Shown: positions 28,962-37,537, numbered from the stretch's first letter. The stretch is DNA of 64,000 nt from Roseovarius marisflavi (GCF_900142625.1 NZ_FRBN01000005.1:124001-188000), one strand, 5' to 3'. The notes: generated by a model not told the origin, from the sequence alone. Numbers and translations are program-made.

Positions 28962-30070
28962 TCGGTGTCCTTCTGGGTGATATGGCTGGTGCCATCGGTT
29001 TCGGTGATCTCGATGTACTGGGCCCTCTCGCCAAGCTCGGCAAATAATTCTGGTCCGGTGCCGGTCATCCATGCCTGTGCGCCAAGCGCGCAAATCTCAT
29101 CATAAAGCGCGGCGCGGCGGCTGGCATCAAGATGGGCGGCAACCTCATCCAATAGCAACAGGGGCGGTGCCCCGAAGTCGCGCGCCAGAGCGCGGGCATT
29201 GGCCAGGATCAGCGAGACCAAAAGCGCCTTTTGCTCCCCGGTCGAACAGTCGGCCGCAGGCACGCCCTTGGCCGCATAAACCCCGTAAAGGTCGGCGCGA
29301 TGCGGGCCCACCAGGGTGCGCCCGGCCATCAGATCGCGAAACCGACACTCGGCAAGCGCCTCGCGCAGGTCCTCGGCGCTGTCGGGCATTTCGCCCTCGG
29401 TCTGGGTCAGGTCAAGCTCGGCCACCGGAAAGGCGGTTTGTGCCTCGGCCTGCGCCTCTGCGATCTGGGCAAGGGCGGCTTGGCGGTTGGCATGAATCTG
29501 CGCCCCGGCCTCGGCCATCTGGTGTTCCAGCGCCAGATACCAATGCGCATCACGCACCTGATCCTTCAAAAGGCGATTTCGTTCGCGCATCGCCTTGTCA
29601 TAGGCCAGCGCCGCGTCGCCGTGTCCGGGCAGGAAGCTCATCGTCATACGATCCAGAAACCGCCGTCGCCCCTCGGCCCCCTCAATCCAGAGCCGATCCA
29701 TCGACGGCACCAGCCAGAGCACCCGCGCCACCCGGCCAAGCGCCATCTGCGTGGCGGCTTTCTCGTCAATACGCACCTGCCGCGCGGCCCCGTCCTGCGC
29801 GGTGATTTCGATCTCGTGCACCTGATGCAACGAGTGCAACAGCCCGCTCAGCTTCCACCCCAGCGCCTCTGGCCTGCGCGCCATATCCTGCGCCGCCGCC
29901 CGGCGAAGCCCACGCCCAGGTGAAAAAAGCGAAACCGCTTCAAGGATATTGGTCTTGCCCGCCCCGTTCGGCCCATGAAGCACGACCGGGCGCGGATCAA
30001 GCGCAAGCCGCGCCGCCTTATGCGAGCGGAAATGCGAGAGAGTCAGGTCTGACAGGTAGAGGCCGGGCAT
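28958..30070 (-). CDS. recF: DNA replication/repair protein RecF
   Basis: RecF is an SMC-like ATPase that directs RecA loading at single-strand gaps together with RecO and RecR. The 370-residue protein has Walker A (GPNGAGKTNILEA) near residue 33 and the conserved N-terminus LTLSHFRSHKAARL. It also has LVGPHRADLYGVYA, the ABC signature-like STGEQKALLVSLILA, and Walker B (LLLLDEVAAHLD). It follows dnaN after 52 bp, which hold a copy of the dispersed intergenic element. Confidence 0.96.
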   Translation of the reverse strand: MPGLYLSDLTLSHFRSHKAARLALDPRPVVLHGPNGAGKTNILEAVSLFSPGRGLRRAAAQDMARRPEALGWKLSGLLHSLHQVHEIEITAQDGAARQVRIDEKAATQMALGRVARVLWLVPSMDRLWIEGAEGRRRFLDRMTMSFLPGHGDAALAYDKAMRERNRLLKDQVRDAHWYLALEHQMAEAGAQIHANRQAALAQIAEAQAEAQTAFPVAELDLTQTEGEMPDSAEDLREALAECRFRDLMAGRTLVGPHRADLYGVYAAKGVPAADCSTGEQKALLVSLILANARALARDFGAPPLLLLDEVAAHLDASRRAALYDEICALGAQAWMTGTGPELFAELGERAQYIEITETDGTSHITQKDTE

Positions 30071-30079
30071 TCATTGCCC

Positions 30080-30115
30080 TTCTTCTTGGCAAAAATACTC
30101 CCGCCGGAGGCTCCG
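30080..30115. repeat. Copy of dispersed intergenic element between recF and dnaN
   Basis: TTCTTCTTGGCAAAAATACT followed by CCCGCCGGAGGCTCC closely matches 11067-11104. It fills almost the whole recF-dnaN gap. Shorter copies of the first half are seen at 39878-39901 and, inverted, at 44840-44865. Confidence 0.6.
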
Positions 30116-30122
30116 ACAGGTG

Positions 30123-31241
30123 TTAAACGCGCATCGGCATGACGACATAAACCGCCGTCGTGTCATTGCCTTCGCGCATCAGGGTCGGGTCGCCGGACGA
30201 GTTGAACAGGAACACCGCATTTTCCCGGTCAACCTGGCTTGCGATTTCAAGCAGGTACTTGGCGTTAAAGCCGATTTCAAGCCGCTCATCGCCGTAAGCC
30301 ACGGCAAGTTCTTCCTCTGCGGCACCACTGTCGGGCGCATTGACCGACAGAACAAGCCGGTCTTCATCCAGCGACAGCTTGACGGCGCGCGAGCGCTCCG
30401 AACTCACGGTCGCGACGCGATCGACGGCCTGTGCGAATTCGGCGGCATCCACTTCCATCCGGCGGGTGTTACCCTGGGGGATAACGCGGGTGTAATCCGG
30501 GAACGTGCCGTCAATCACCTTCGAGGTGAGGGTAATATCGGGTGTGGCAAAACGGATCTTGGTTTCCGACACCGACACGGCAATCTTCATGTCGTCGTCT
30601 TCCAGCAGTTTGCGCAGCTCGCCGACGGTCTTGCGCGGCACGATCACGCCGGGCATATCGGTGGCCCCTTCGGGCAGGTCGGCATCAATCCGCGCCAGGC
30701 GGTGACCATCGGTGGCCACACAGCGCAGAACCTTGCCGCCATCGCTGTCAGAGACATGCATGTAGACGCCGTTCAGGTAATACCGGGTTTCCTCGGTCGA
30801 GATGGCGAACTTGGATTTGTCGAACAACCGCCGCAGAACCGGCGCCGGGGCGCTGAAATTGCTGGCATATTCAGAGCTTGCCATTACCGGGAAATCTTCC
30901 TTCGGCAGGGTGGCAAGGTTAAAATTCGATCGCCCGGCCTGAACCGTCAGGCGCCCGGCGGTGCCGTCATCGGCCAGCGTGACAAGCGCCCCATCGGGCA
31001 GCTTGCGCACGATCTCGTGCAGCATCACCGCCGATACGGTGGTCGCACCGGCGCGCTCGACCATGGCCGGGGCCTTGTCGACGACTTCGATATCAAGATC
31101 GGTGGCGCGGAATTGAACAGAGTTGCCTTCGGCCTCGATCAGGACATTGGCGAGGATCGGAATGGTATTGCGCCGCTCGACCACGGATTGTGCTTGTGAC
31201 ACGGCCTTAAGCAGTGCGCCGCGTTCGATGCTGAGTTTCAT
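30123..31241 (-). CDS. dnaN: DNA polymerase III beta subunit (sliding clamp)
   Basis: The beta clamp tethers DNA polymerase III to DNA. The 372-residue protein shows the N-terminal MKLSIERGALLKAVSQAQSV and ERRNTIPILANVLIEA of clamp domain 1. It ends in VYVVMPMRV, the hydrophobic C-terminus that takes part in partner binding (MPMRL in many bacteria). RFATPDITLTSKVIDGTFPDYTRVIP in domain 2 is also typical. It lies between dnaA and recF, all on the minus strand. Confidence 0.97.
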   Translation of the reverse strand: MKLSIERGALLKAVSQAQSVVERRNTIPILANVLIEAEGNSVQFRATDLDIEVVDKAPAMVERAGATTVSAVMLHEIVRKLPDGALVTLADDGTAGRLTVQAGRSNFNLATLPKEDFPVMASSEYASNFSAPAPVLRRLFDKSKFAISTEETRYYLNGVYMHVSDSDGGKVLRCVATDGHRLARIDADLPEGATDMPGVIVPRKTVGELRKLLEDDDMKIAVSVSETKIRFATPDITLTSKVIDGTFPDYTRVIPQGNTRRMEVDAAEFAQAVDRVATVSSERSRAVKLSLDEDRLVLSVNAPDSGAAEEELAVAYGDERLEIGFNAKYLLEIASQVDRENAVFLFNSSGDPTLMREGNDTTAVYVVMPMRV

Positions 31242-31409
31242 ACCATCGCTCCCTATAGGTGCCGGATTAGCGCCGGGAGGGGCACGGTATCAATTTCCCC
31301 CTGCGGCTCAAGTGCTTTATTGCGTTTTCGGCTGTATTTATCGACGCGTCAAGAGCAGACCCCGCCCCAAAGGGCGAGGCTGCCCGACGCGGGCAGACGA
31401 GCGCGGTCC
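31242..31409. other. dnaA-dnaN gap with hairpins
   Basis: 168 bp without a gene. CTGCCCG-ACG-CGGGCAG (31380-31396) is a perfect 7-bp stem just after the dnaA stop. CGCCC-CAAA-GGGCG lies directly beside it, at about 31362-31375. Neither has a T-run on the minus strand, so neither is a clear terminator; dnaN may have its own promoter here. Confidence 0.5.
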
Positions 31410-32777
31410 TTAGCCCTCAAGTGTGCGGCGCAAAAGCTCCAGATCCTCGGCGATCTGGGCATCCTGAATGCGCAGCTCTTCGATGCGTTTGACGCCATGC
31501 ATGACCGTGGTGTGATCACGCCCGCCAAACCGGCGACCGATTTCGGGCAAAGAGCGGCTTGTCATCTGTTTGCACAGGAACATCGCCACCTGCCGCGGGC
31601 GCGCAAAGCTGCGCAGGCGTTTGGGGCCGATCATGTCGCTCAGGCGGATGTTGTAGTGATCCGAGACCTTGCGCTGAATCTCTTCGACCGAGACTTTGCG
31701 TTCAGACGCGCGCAGCACATCGGCCAGGCAATCCTGGGTCAGTTCAAGCGTGATCGGCTGGCCGACAAGCGAGGCAAAGGCAAACAGCCGGGTCAGCGCG
31801 CCTTCGAGAACGCGCACATTGGTGCTGATGCGGTGTGCAAGGAATTCAAGCACGCCATCGGCCATGGTCAGGTCGGGATACTGCTCGCGGTGGCGTTCGA
31901 CCTTGGATTGAAGGATGCCAAGGCGCAATTCGTAATCGGTCGGATGCAGATCAACCACCAGCCCGCATTGCAGGCGCGATTTGATCCGCTCTTCGAGATT
32001 TGCAATCTCGCCGGGGGCGCGGTCGGCGGAAATCACGATCTGTTTGTTTTGATCAACCAGCGCGTTGAAGGTGTGGAAAAACTCTTCCTGAGTGCTGTCC
32101 TTGCCGGCGATGAATTGCACGTCATCGACCATAAGAACATCAACCGAGCGGAACATTTCCTTGAAATCCATCATCTTGCGGTCGCGCAGGGCCTGCACGA
32201 AGCGATACATGAATTGTTCCGCCGACAGGTAAACGACATTCAGGTCCGGGCGGCTTGTCTGAAGCTCCCATGCGATGGCGTGCATCAGGTGAGTTTTGCC
32301 AAGGCCGACCCCACCGTAAAGGAACAGCGGGTTGAAGGTTGTCGGCCCGCCCTCGGCGACGCGGCGCGCGGCGGCATTGGCAAGCTCGTTGGGCTTGCCG
32401 ACAACGAAGGTGTCAAAGGTAAAACGCTCGTCGAGCGGCGCGGTTGGCAGCATGCTGTCGCTAACGGAGGACGCAACGTTGCCGGCCCCGGTCTGGGATG
32501 TGCGCGTCGCGGGCCGTGTCGGGCGTTCGGTGGTGTTGGCAGGCACCTGAAAGTGGATACGGCGCACGTCGGATACAAGCGCGTTCATCTGATAGAGGAT
32601 TAAATCCCCAAAATGCTGTGAGACGTAATTGCCCAGAAAACTGGTCGGCACATGAAATGTTGCCACGCCATCCGCGAGTTTGGAAAACTCCAGCGGTTCG
32701 ATCCAGTTCTTGAAATTACTTTGCCCAACCGATTGCTGAAGTTTCTGCTTCAACTGGCCCCATTGATCTTGTGTCAT
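31410..32777 (-). CDS. dnaA: Chromosomal replication initiator DnaA
   Basis: DnaA binds and opens the replication origin. The 455-residue protein has domain I (WGQLKQKLQQSVGQSNFKNW) and a short linker around residues 85-120. The AAA+ domain has Walker A (YGGVGLGKTHLMHA) and Walker B (LMVDDVQF). The C-terminal DNA-binding helix-turn-helix carries the DnaA signature GRRFGGRDHTTVMHGVKRI. The start ATG has a GANTC site (GACTC, 32793-32797) 16 nt upstream, of interest because the same window encodes the GANTC methylase. Confidence 0.97.
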   Translation of the reverse strand: MTQDQWGQLKQKLQQSVGQSNFKNWIEPLEFSKLADGVATFHVPTSFLGNYVSQHFGDLILYQMNALVSDVRRIHFQVPANTTERPTRPATRTSQTGAGNVASSVSDSMLPTAPLDERFTFDTFVVGKPNELANAAARRVAEGGPTTFNPLFLYGGVGLGKTHLMHAIAWELQTSRPDLNVVYLSAEQFMYRFVQALRDRKMMDFKEMFRSVDVLMVDDVQFIAGKDSTQEEFFHTFNALVDQNKQIVISADRAPGEIANLEERIKSRLQCGLVVDLHPTDYELRLGILQSKVERHREQYPDLTMADGVLEFLAHRISTNVRVLEGALTRLFAFASLVGQPITLELTQDCLADVLRASERKVSVEEIQRKVSDHYNIRLSDMIGPKRLRSFARPRQVAMFLCKQMTSRSLPEIGRRFGGRDHTTVMHGVKRIEELRIQDAQIAEDLELLRRTLEG

Positions 32778-32880
32778 GCTTCCCCGTTCCGCGACTCTTC
32801 ACACCATCCAAATGTCAGGCTGACAACGCCAGCTGGCTTTGGTCTGCGATCCCGGATCGGACCCTGCAAAAGACACCATA

Positions 32881-32900
32881 CCGTTAACCAAAGTTAACGG
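32881..32900. promoter_or_regulatory. GTTAAC palindrome, CtrA-box-like
   Basis: CCGTTAAC-CAAA-GTTAACGG is a perfect inverted repeat with 8-bp arms, 104 bp upstream of dnaA. Two TTAA half-sites are spaced by 6 nt; the CtrA consensus TTAA-N7-TTAA has 7. A CtrA or other dimeric regulator site is possible. Confidence 0.4.
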
Positions 32901-33022
32901 GTTCCAAGCCTCTTTCACAAAGTTGTACGCATATCAAAAGGCCGCAAGAATGGTATCACGGTTCGTCCCAAAACCGTGCACCTGACGTGCCTTATAAAAT
33001 GCATACGCAATGAACATGGCCA

Positions 33023-33065
33023 GGGCAAATTGCCCAGTTACAGCATCCGACGGCTTCTGTGTCAA
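33023..33065 (-). promoter_or_regulatory. Candidate dnaA promoter with palindrome at the start site
   Basis: On the minus strand TTGACA (33060-33065) and TGTAAC (33037-33042) are spaced by 17 bp. Immediately downstream, where transcription would begin, is the 13-bp palindrome GGGCAAATTGCCC (33023-33035). A repressor bound there would block the promoter. The -10 box is only a fair match. Confidence 0.4.
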
Positions 33066-33217
33066 AAGCGGTCAGTTACCGATTTAGCCTGTCCCCCCAA
33101 GCGTGAATCGCCTTTCGAAACTAGCAAAGTCGTAAGCGCGCGGGCAACTGATCTTCGCGCTTGACAGGGGCTTTGGCTGAAAAGAATCTATCGGGCGCTT
33201 TTTTACGGTTTAAAAAC

Positions 33218-33248
33218 AAAAAGGCACCGGTTGGCCCGGTGCCTTTTG
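33218..33248 (-). terminator. Terminator of rpsT
   Basis: GGCACCGG-TTGGC-CCGGTGCC (33224-33244), flanked by A/T runs on both sides. Read on the minus strand, the stem is followed by TTTTTGTTTTT, right after the rpsT stop. Confidence 0.88.
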
Positions 33249-33277
33249 CGTTCAATAGTTTAGCGCTCAATGACGGT

Positions 33278-33541
33278 TCAGGCGATTGCCTTAACCCGTG
33301 CAGCAAGGCGTGACACTTTGCGTGACGCAGTGTTCTTGTGAAAAACGCCCTTGGTCACGCCACGCATCAGCTCGGGCTGAGCGGCGCGCAGAGCGGCGGT
33401 TGCCGCCTCTTTGTCGCCGGATGCGATTGCTTCTTCTACTTTGCGCAGAAAGGTGCGGATGCGCGAACGGCGCGCTTTGTTGACGGCAAAACGGGCTTCG
33501 TTCTGACGGGCGCGTTTTTTGGATTGGGGCGTATTAGCCAT
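33278..33541 (-). CDS. rpsT: 30S ribosomal protein S20
   Basis: S20 binds 16S rRNA early in small-subunit assembly. The 87-residue basic helical protein has the family start [20 protein letters not shown] and the pattern [18 protein letters not shown], ending in [19 protein letters not shown]. The start is the ATG at 33541; an in-frame extension upstream is not conserved in the family. It is a single-gene unit upstream of dnaA, ended by a strong hairpin. Confidence 0.96.
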   Translation of the reverse strand: MANTPQSKKRARQNEARFAVNKARRSRIRTFLRKVEEAIASGDKEAATAALRAAQPELMRGVTKGVFHKNTASRKVSRLAARVKAIA

Positions 33542-33722
33542 GTGAATCAGACCCTTGCATTGGTTTGGTATATGTTTGTGTTGCGCAACGATACCAGACC
33601 GGGCCCCCACTCTCTGGGGATATGATTCTTGCCTGAGCGGGCATCACGCGCATGTATGGGGCGGCATATACGCCAGTTCGGGGCAAATGCAAAGCCCTAT
33701 CGTTTCCCCAAGGAATTGCGGG

Positions 33723-34541
33723 CTAAACGCCCAGTTTCGCGTGCACCTCTGCCAGATCTATTTCACCGATCGGCATCTTGTTACCCGGATTCTCAAAGTC
33801 ATATTTGAACACTTCGAAATCGCGTTTGTAGATTTCATAGACAAGGTGCATCGACAGGTCGTCGAAATAATCCTCGACCGGATGGGCGCGCTTTGGGCCG
33901 TGCCCCTCGGATTCGTTGAACCGCGGCATGTTCTCGAGGTCAACCTTATTGGGGGTCTTTATCGAATCGAGCACCTCTCGCATGCCCTCGTTGAACTTTT
34001 CGGTCCAGAAGATCTTGTCATAGGTGCCGCCGTTCACGATGAAGGTCGAGACATGCCCGGACATGGCGGACCAGTGAATGTCCGGCTCCATCGGGCGCTT
34101 CCAGCGGATGGTGTCGCGGGCAAACAAAAGGAAACGGCGAAAGCTCTTGATCTGGTCAAATTCCTGTTTGCCATCATCACCGCCAACCTCGATCCCGTAC
34201 TTCTGGATCAGGGTCGGAACAAGTTTGCCGCGATAGCGTTTGCCGTTGCGCTGAATGCCGCAGATCTTGTCGAAAAAGCTCGACAGGATGCGGGTATAGG
34301 GATTGCGCACACAGGTGAACGCATAAGAGGTGTGGGTTTTGACGTTCGCGTTGATCAGCTTCTGGCTATCTTCGCGGGCCCATTTATGCAGACCCTCGGT
34401 AGCATCATGAATATCACCGTCAAAAAATGCGCCATGATCCGAATAATAAAGCGCCTGACCAATTGTCGAACACGCACATTTCGGCACAACGCGGTAAACC
34501 ACGCTCTCACTCTCGGTCATCCAGGTGCCTGGGAACCCCAT
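33723..34541 (-). CDS. Sulfotransferase family 2 protein
   Basis: The 272-residue protein transfers sulfate from PAPS, most likely to a carbohydrate. The 5'-phosphosulfate loop is VPKCACSTIG at residues 19-28. The 3'-phosphate site is VRNPYTRILSSFFDKI with Arg79, Arg84 and Ser87, both as in carbohydrate sulfotransferases of the HNK-1/chondroitin type. No signal peptide or membrane helix is seen, so it should act in the cytoplasm. It is divergent from a GT14-type glycosyltransferase, which may make its acceptor glycan. The acceptor is unknown. Confidence 0.85.
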   Translation of the reverse strand: MGFPGTWMTESESVVYRVVPKCACSTIGQALYYSDHGAFFDGDIHDATEGLHKWAREDSQKLINANVKTHTSYAFTCVRNPYTRILSSFFDKICGIQRNGKRYRGKLVPTLIQKYGIEVGGDDGKQEFDQIKSFRRFLLFARDTIRWKRPMEPDIHWSAMSGHVSTFIVNGGTYDKIFWTEKFNEGMREVLDSIKTPNKVDLENMPRFNESEGHGPKRAHPVEDYFDDLSMHLVYEIYKRDFEVFKYDFENPGNKMPIGEIDLAEVHAKLGV

Positions 34542-34691
34542 ATTTACTGCCTCCGCACACTGCTGCCTGTTTTTTGCAGCTTTAATTATGTCTACCCGGT
34601 TAAAAAAACCAAAGAAAGTCTGTTTATTCAGACTGTCTTCACCGCTATTGCTATAGACAATCTATGAACTCAGGGTTGAATCGTTTCTAAT
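34542..34691. promoter_or_regulatory. AT-rich divergent promoter region
   Basis: 150 bp between the divergent sulfotransferase and glycosyltransferase genes, clearly more AT-rich than the flanks. It includes AGTCTG-TTTATT-CAGACT (34617-34634), a perfect 6-bp hairpin, and a GAATC site (34678-34682) just before the glycosyltransferase start. Confidence 0.45.
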
Positions 34692-36269
34692 ATGGCAAAA
34701 ATAGCGTTCATCCTTTTGTGCCATAAAGACCCCGAGGCGATTGTTCGACAGGCAGAGATGCTGACGGCCGTGGGCGATTACATCGCGATCCATTTCGATG
34801 CCCGCGCCAAGCCCGAGCATTTCGAACAGATCAAAACAGAACTTGGCGACAATCCCAACGTGGTGTTTGCCAGGAAGCGGATCAAATGCGGCTGGGGTGA
34901 ATGGTCGCTTGTTCAGGCCACGCTTTATGCCGTCGAGGCCGCCGTTGATGCCTTTCCGCGCGCCACGCATTTCTACATGCTGTCGGGCGATTGCGCGCCG
35001 ATCAAATCCGCCAGCTATGCGCATGAGTTTCTGGATTCTTCGGATGTCGATTACATCGAAAGCTTTGATTATTTCGAAAGCGACTGGATCAAGACCGGGA
35101 TGAAGGAGGAACGGCTGATTTATCGCCACTTCTTTAATGAGCGCACTCAGCCAAAGAGGTTTTATGCCTCGTACAACCTGCAAACCAAGCTTGGCCTGAC
35201 CCGCGAGATACCGCGTGATGTCCAGGTTCAGATCGGAAGCCAGTGGTGGTGCCTGCGTCGGCGCACCATCGAGTGGATCATCGACTTTACGCGCAAACGC
35301 CGCGATGTGATGCGGTTCTTTCGCACGACCTGGATTCCGGATGAGACATTTTTTCAGACCCTGGTGCGTCATCTCGTGCCGGAAAAAGAGATAAGCACCC
35401 GAACCCTGACCTTCTTGATGTTCACCGATTACGGCATGCCGGTGACCTTTTATAACGATCACTACGATCTTTTGCTGGGTCAGGATTATCTATTTACCCG
35501 CAAGATCAGCCCCGAAGCACTAGAGCTCAAGCGCCGTCTTGGCACGCTTTATGCCAATGACAACGCGACCTTCCAGATTTCCGACGAGGGGCGCAGCCTG
35601 TTCAAGTTCCTGTCGGCGCGCGGCCGTGACGGGCGGCGTTTTGCAAGCCGGTTCTGGGAAACCGAAAGCAGCCTTGGCCGCGAGCGCGAGTTGATGATCG
35701 TGGTCTGCAAGAAATGGCATGTGGCCAAGCGTCTGATGGAGCGGATTCGTCAGGTCACGAACCTGCCCGCGATCGAGTACCTGTTTAACGAAGAGAGCAC
35801 GGCGCTGCCGGACCTTGGCGGAATTCAGGGCACGCTGGCCAAACGCACGCGCCATCGCCGTGCCTTGATGCGGATGCTGTTCGATTACTATGAAACCGAC
35901 CGCCTTATCGTCTGCATGGACCCTGGAAGCATCGACCTGTTGCAGGATTTTTGTGGGGATCGCGCGACCACCAAGCTTTTGGAGGTGCAGTGCGATTTCA
36001 CCGATGAGTACCTTATCGGGCACGCCATGCGCGTCGGATTGGCCGGTGAACAAACGCCCGAGGATACGCTTGAGCGGCTTTTGCCGACGATCCGGGGTGA
36101 CATGACCTATGAAAGCGACAGCATTCGGGATGCCGATTTTGAAAACCACCTGATCCTGCGCGAATCCGACGAGCGCGATCAGCATGCCGATCTTCTGGTG
36201 CGCTTCCTTGATATCTCGCGCGAAAAGGCGCAGGAAATCACCCAACAAGATCACCTTTTTGCAGACTGA
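34692..36269 (+). CDS. GT14-like glycosyltransferase with DUF5928-type C-terminal domain
   Basis: The 525-residue protein has an N-terminal region (about residues 1-280) resembling core-2/I-branching beta-1,6-N-acetylglucosaminyltransferases: IAFILLCHKDPEAI at the start, HFDARA at 34-39, and MLSGDCAPIKS at about 96-106. GSQWWCLRRRTIEWI and WIPDETFFQTL contain the likely catalytic acidic residue. Residues 300-525 form a second domain found in this group of alphaproteobacterial proteins (DUF5928); its role is unknown. No membrane helix is seen. The divergent sulfotransferase suggests joint work on one glycan. Confidence 0.82.
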   Translation: MAKIAFILLCHKDPEAIVRQAEMLTAVGDYIAIHFDARAKPEHFEQIKTELGDNPNVVFARKRIKCGWGEWSLVQATLYAVEAAVDAFPRATHFYMLSGDCAPIKSASYAHEFLDSSDVDYIESFDYFESDWIKTGMKEERLIYRHFFNERTQPKRFYASYNLQTKLGLTREIPRDVQVQIGSQWWCLRRRTIEWIIDFTRKRRDVMRFFRTTWIPDETFFQTLVRHLVPEKEISTRTLTFLMFTDYGMPVTFYNDHYDLLLGQDYLFTRKISPEALELKRRLGTLYANDNATFQISDEGRSLFKFLSARGRDGRRFASRFWETESSLGRERELMIVVCKKWHVAKRLMERIRQVTNLPAIEYLFNEESTALPDLGGIQGTLAKRTRHRRALMRMLFDYYETDRLIVCMDPGSIDLLQDFCGDRATTKLLEVQCDFTDEYLIGHAMRVGLAGEQTPEDTLERLLPTIRGDMTYESDSIRDADFENHLILRESDERDQHADLLVRFLDISREKAQEITQQDHLFAD

Positions 36270-36277
36270 GGACAGCC

Positions 36278-36664
36278 ATGCCCTATGCCTATGACGACCA
36301 GAACATTTTCGCCAAGATCCTGCGCGGCGAAATCCCCAACAAGACCGTTCTGGAAACCGAGCATAGCCTTGCGTTTCATGACGTCGCGCCACAGGCGCCG
36401 GTGCATGTGCTGGTGATCCCGAAAGGGCCTTATGTCTGTCATGATCATTTTGCGCTTGCCGCCACGGACGCCGAAATCGTTGATTTCACCCGCGCCGTGG
36501 GCGAGGTTTGCCGCCTGAGCGGCGTGCAACCGGGCGAAGACGGCGACGGGTTTCGAAGCATAAGCAATGCCGGCGAGCATGGCGTGCAAGAGGTGCCGCA
36601 TTTCCACCTGCATATCCTCGGCGGTCGTCCGCTTGGCCGCATGCTTGCACGCGCCAAGGACTAG
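36278..36664 (+). CDS. HIT family nucleotide-binding protein (HinT type)
   Basis: The 128-residue protein carries the histidine triad HFHLHILGG near residue 108 and the N-terminal IFAKILRGEIPNKTVLETEH of the HinT branch, enzymes that hydrolyse adenosine phosphoramidates. HVLVIPKGPYV is also typical. Its ATG lies 8 nt after the glycosyltransferase stop, so the two are probably cotranscribed, although a functional link is not evident. Confidence 0.93.
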   Translation: MPYAYDDQNIFAKILRGEIPNKTVLETEHSLAFHDVAPQAPVHVLVIPKGPYVCHDHFALAATDAEIVDFTRAVGEVCRLSGVQPGEDGDGFRSISNAGEHGVQEVPHFHLHILGGRPLGRMLARAKD

Positions 36665-36742
36665 CGCGTCGCGGCTTGCAGCTTTGCCAATGTGCGCCCA
36701 TATGTGGGCCAAGCATTTCAGGCAGGATATACAGGCAGGCCC

Positions 36743-37537
36743 ATGATTTCTCGCACTCGCGTCGGCAGTTTTCTCGATCAATCCAGTGTTCAGAACTTCA
36801 TTCTTGGGGTCATCCTTTTCAATGCGATAATCCTCGGGATGGAAACCTCGGCCCCGATCATGGACCGGGTCGGCGGGCTTATCACCCTGCTGGATCAGCT
36901 TTGTCTTGCGGTCTTTGTCGTTGAAATCGCGGCCAAGCTTTTTGCCCGCGGTGTGGCCGGGTTTTTCTCGCGCGGCTGGAATATCTTTGACTTCGTGATT
37001 GTCGGCATCTCTCTTGTGCCGGCCACGCAGGGCCTTTCGGTGCTGCGCGCGCTTCGCATTCTGCGGCTTTTGCGGGTGGTGTCGGTGGCGCCGTCCTTGC
37101 GCCGGGTGGTCGAGGGGCTGGTCAATGCCCTGCCGGGGATGGGGTCGGTGTTTCTGTTGATGGGGATGCTGTTTTACATCGGTTCGGTCATGGCGACCAA
37201 GCTTTTCGGCGCGCATTTCCCCGAGTGGTTCGGTGATCTGGGGCGCTCTGCCTATTCGCTGTTTCAGATCATGACACTTGAATCCTGGTCGATGGGAATC
37301 GTGCGCCCGGTGATGGAGGTGTTCCCCTATGCCTGGGCGTTTTTCGTGCCTTTCATCATGGTTACCACATTCGCCGTGGTGAACCTTCTGGTCGGTCTGA
37401 TTGTGAACTCGATGCAGGATGCGCATCATGCCGAAAACGTCGAAAGAACCGACAGTTATCGCGACGAGGTCATGGGGCGGCTCGCCAATATCGAGGCGCT
37501 GCTCAAGGCGGACGGCGCCAAAGGTCGGCCGGATTAG
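36743..37537 (+). CDS. Voltage-gated sodium channel (NaChBac family)
   Basis: The 264-residue, six-helix single-domain channel forms tetramers in the inner membrane. The voltage sensor S4 has arginines at 102, 105, 108 and 111 (LRALRILRLLR). The pore filter is TLESWS at 178-183, the sodium-selective type of NaChBac and of the NavSp1 channel from Ruegeria pomeroyi, not the calcium-type TLDDWS. After S6 (about 195-222) comes a helical C-terminal tail suited to a four-stranded coiled coil. An alternative GTG start at 36692 would add 17 residues. Confidence 0.92.
   Translation: MISRTRVGSFLDQSSVQNFILGVILFNAIILGMETSAPIMDRVGGLITLLDQLCLAVFVVEIAAKLFARGVAGFFSRGWNIFDFVIVGISLVPATQGLSVLRALRILRLLRVVSVAPSLRRVVEGLVNALPGMGSVFLLMGMLFYIGSVMATKLFGAHFPEWFGDLGRSAYSLFQIMTLESWSMGIVRPVMEVFPYAWAFFVPFIMVTTFAVVNLLVGLIVNSMQDAHHAENVERTDSYRDEVMGRLANIEALLKADGAKGRPD

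Larger units (their letters stand above)
32778..33277. other. 500-bp dnaA upstream region
   Basis: No gene is evident. It holds a GTTAAC palindrome at 32881-32900, a 13-bp palindrome at 33023-33035, a candidate dnaA promoter at 33037-33065, and, near the far end, the rpsT terminator. A TTGACA box with 17-bp spacing to a poor GAATCT (about 33161-33189) points the other way. I looked for TTATCCACA-type DnaA boxes on both strands and found only two-mismatch candidates, so this is not called an origin. Confidence 0.55.

Noticed and set aside
32778..33277. Replication origin beside dnaA
   Set aside because: No consensus DnaA boxes were found on either strand, only candidates with two mismatches such as CTCTTCACA; gene order alone is not enough.
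36743..37537. Voltage-gated calcium channel
   Set aside because: The filter reads TLESWS; a calcium-selective filter would carry additional Asp residues (TLDDWS).
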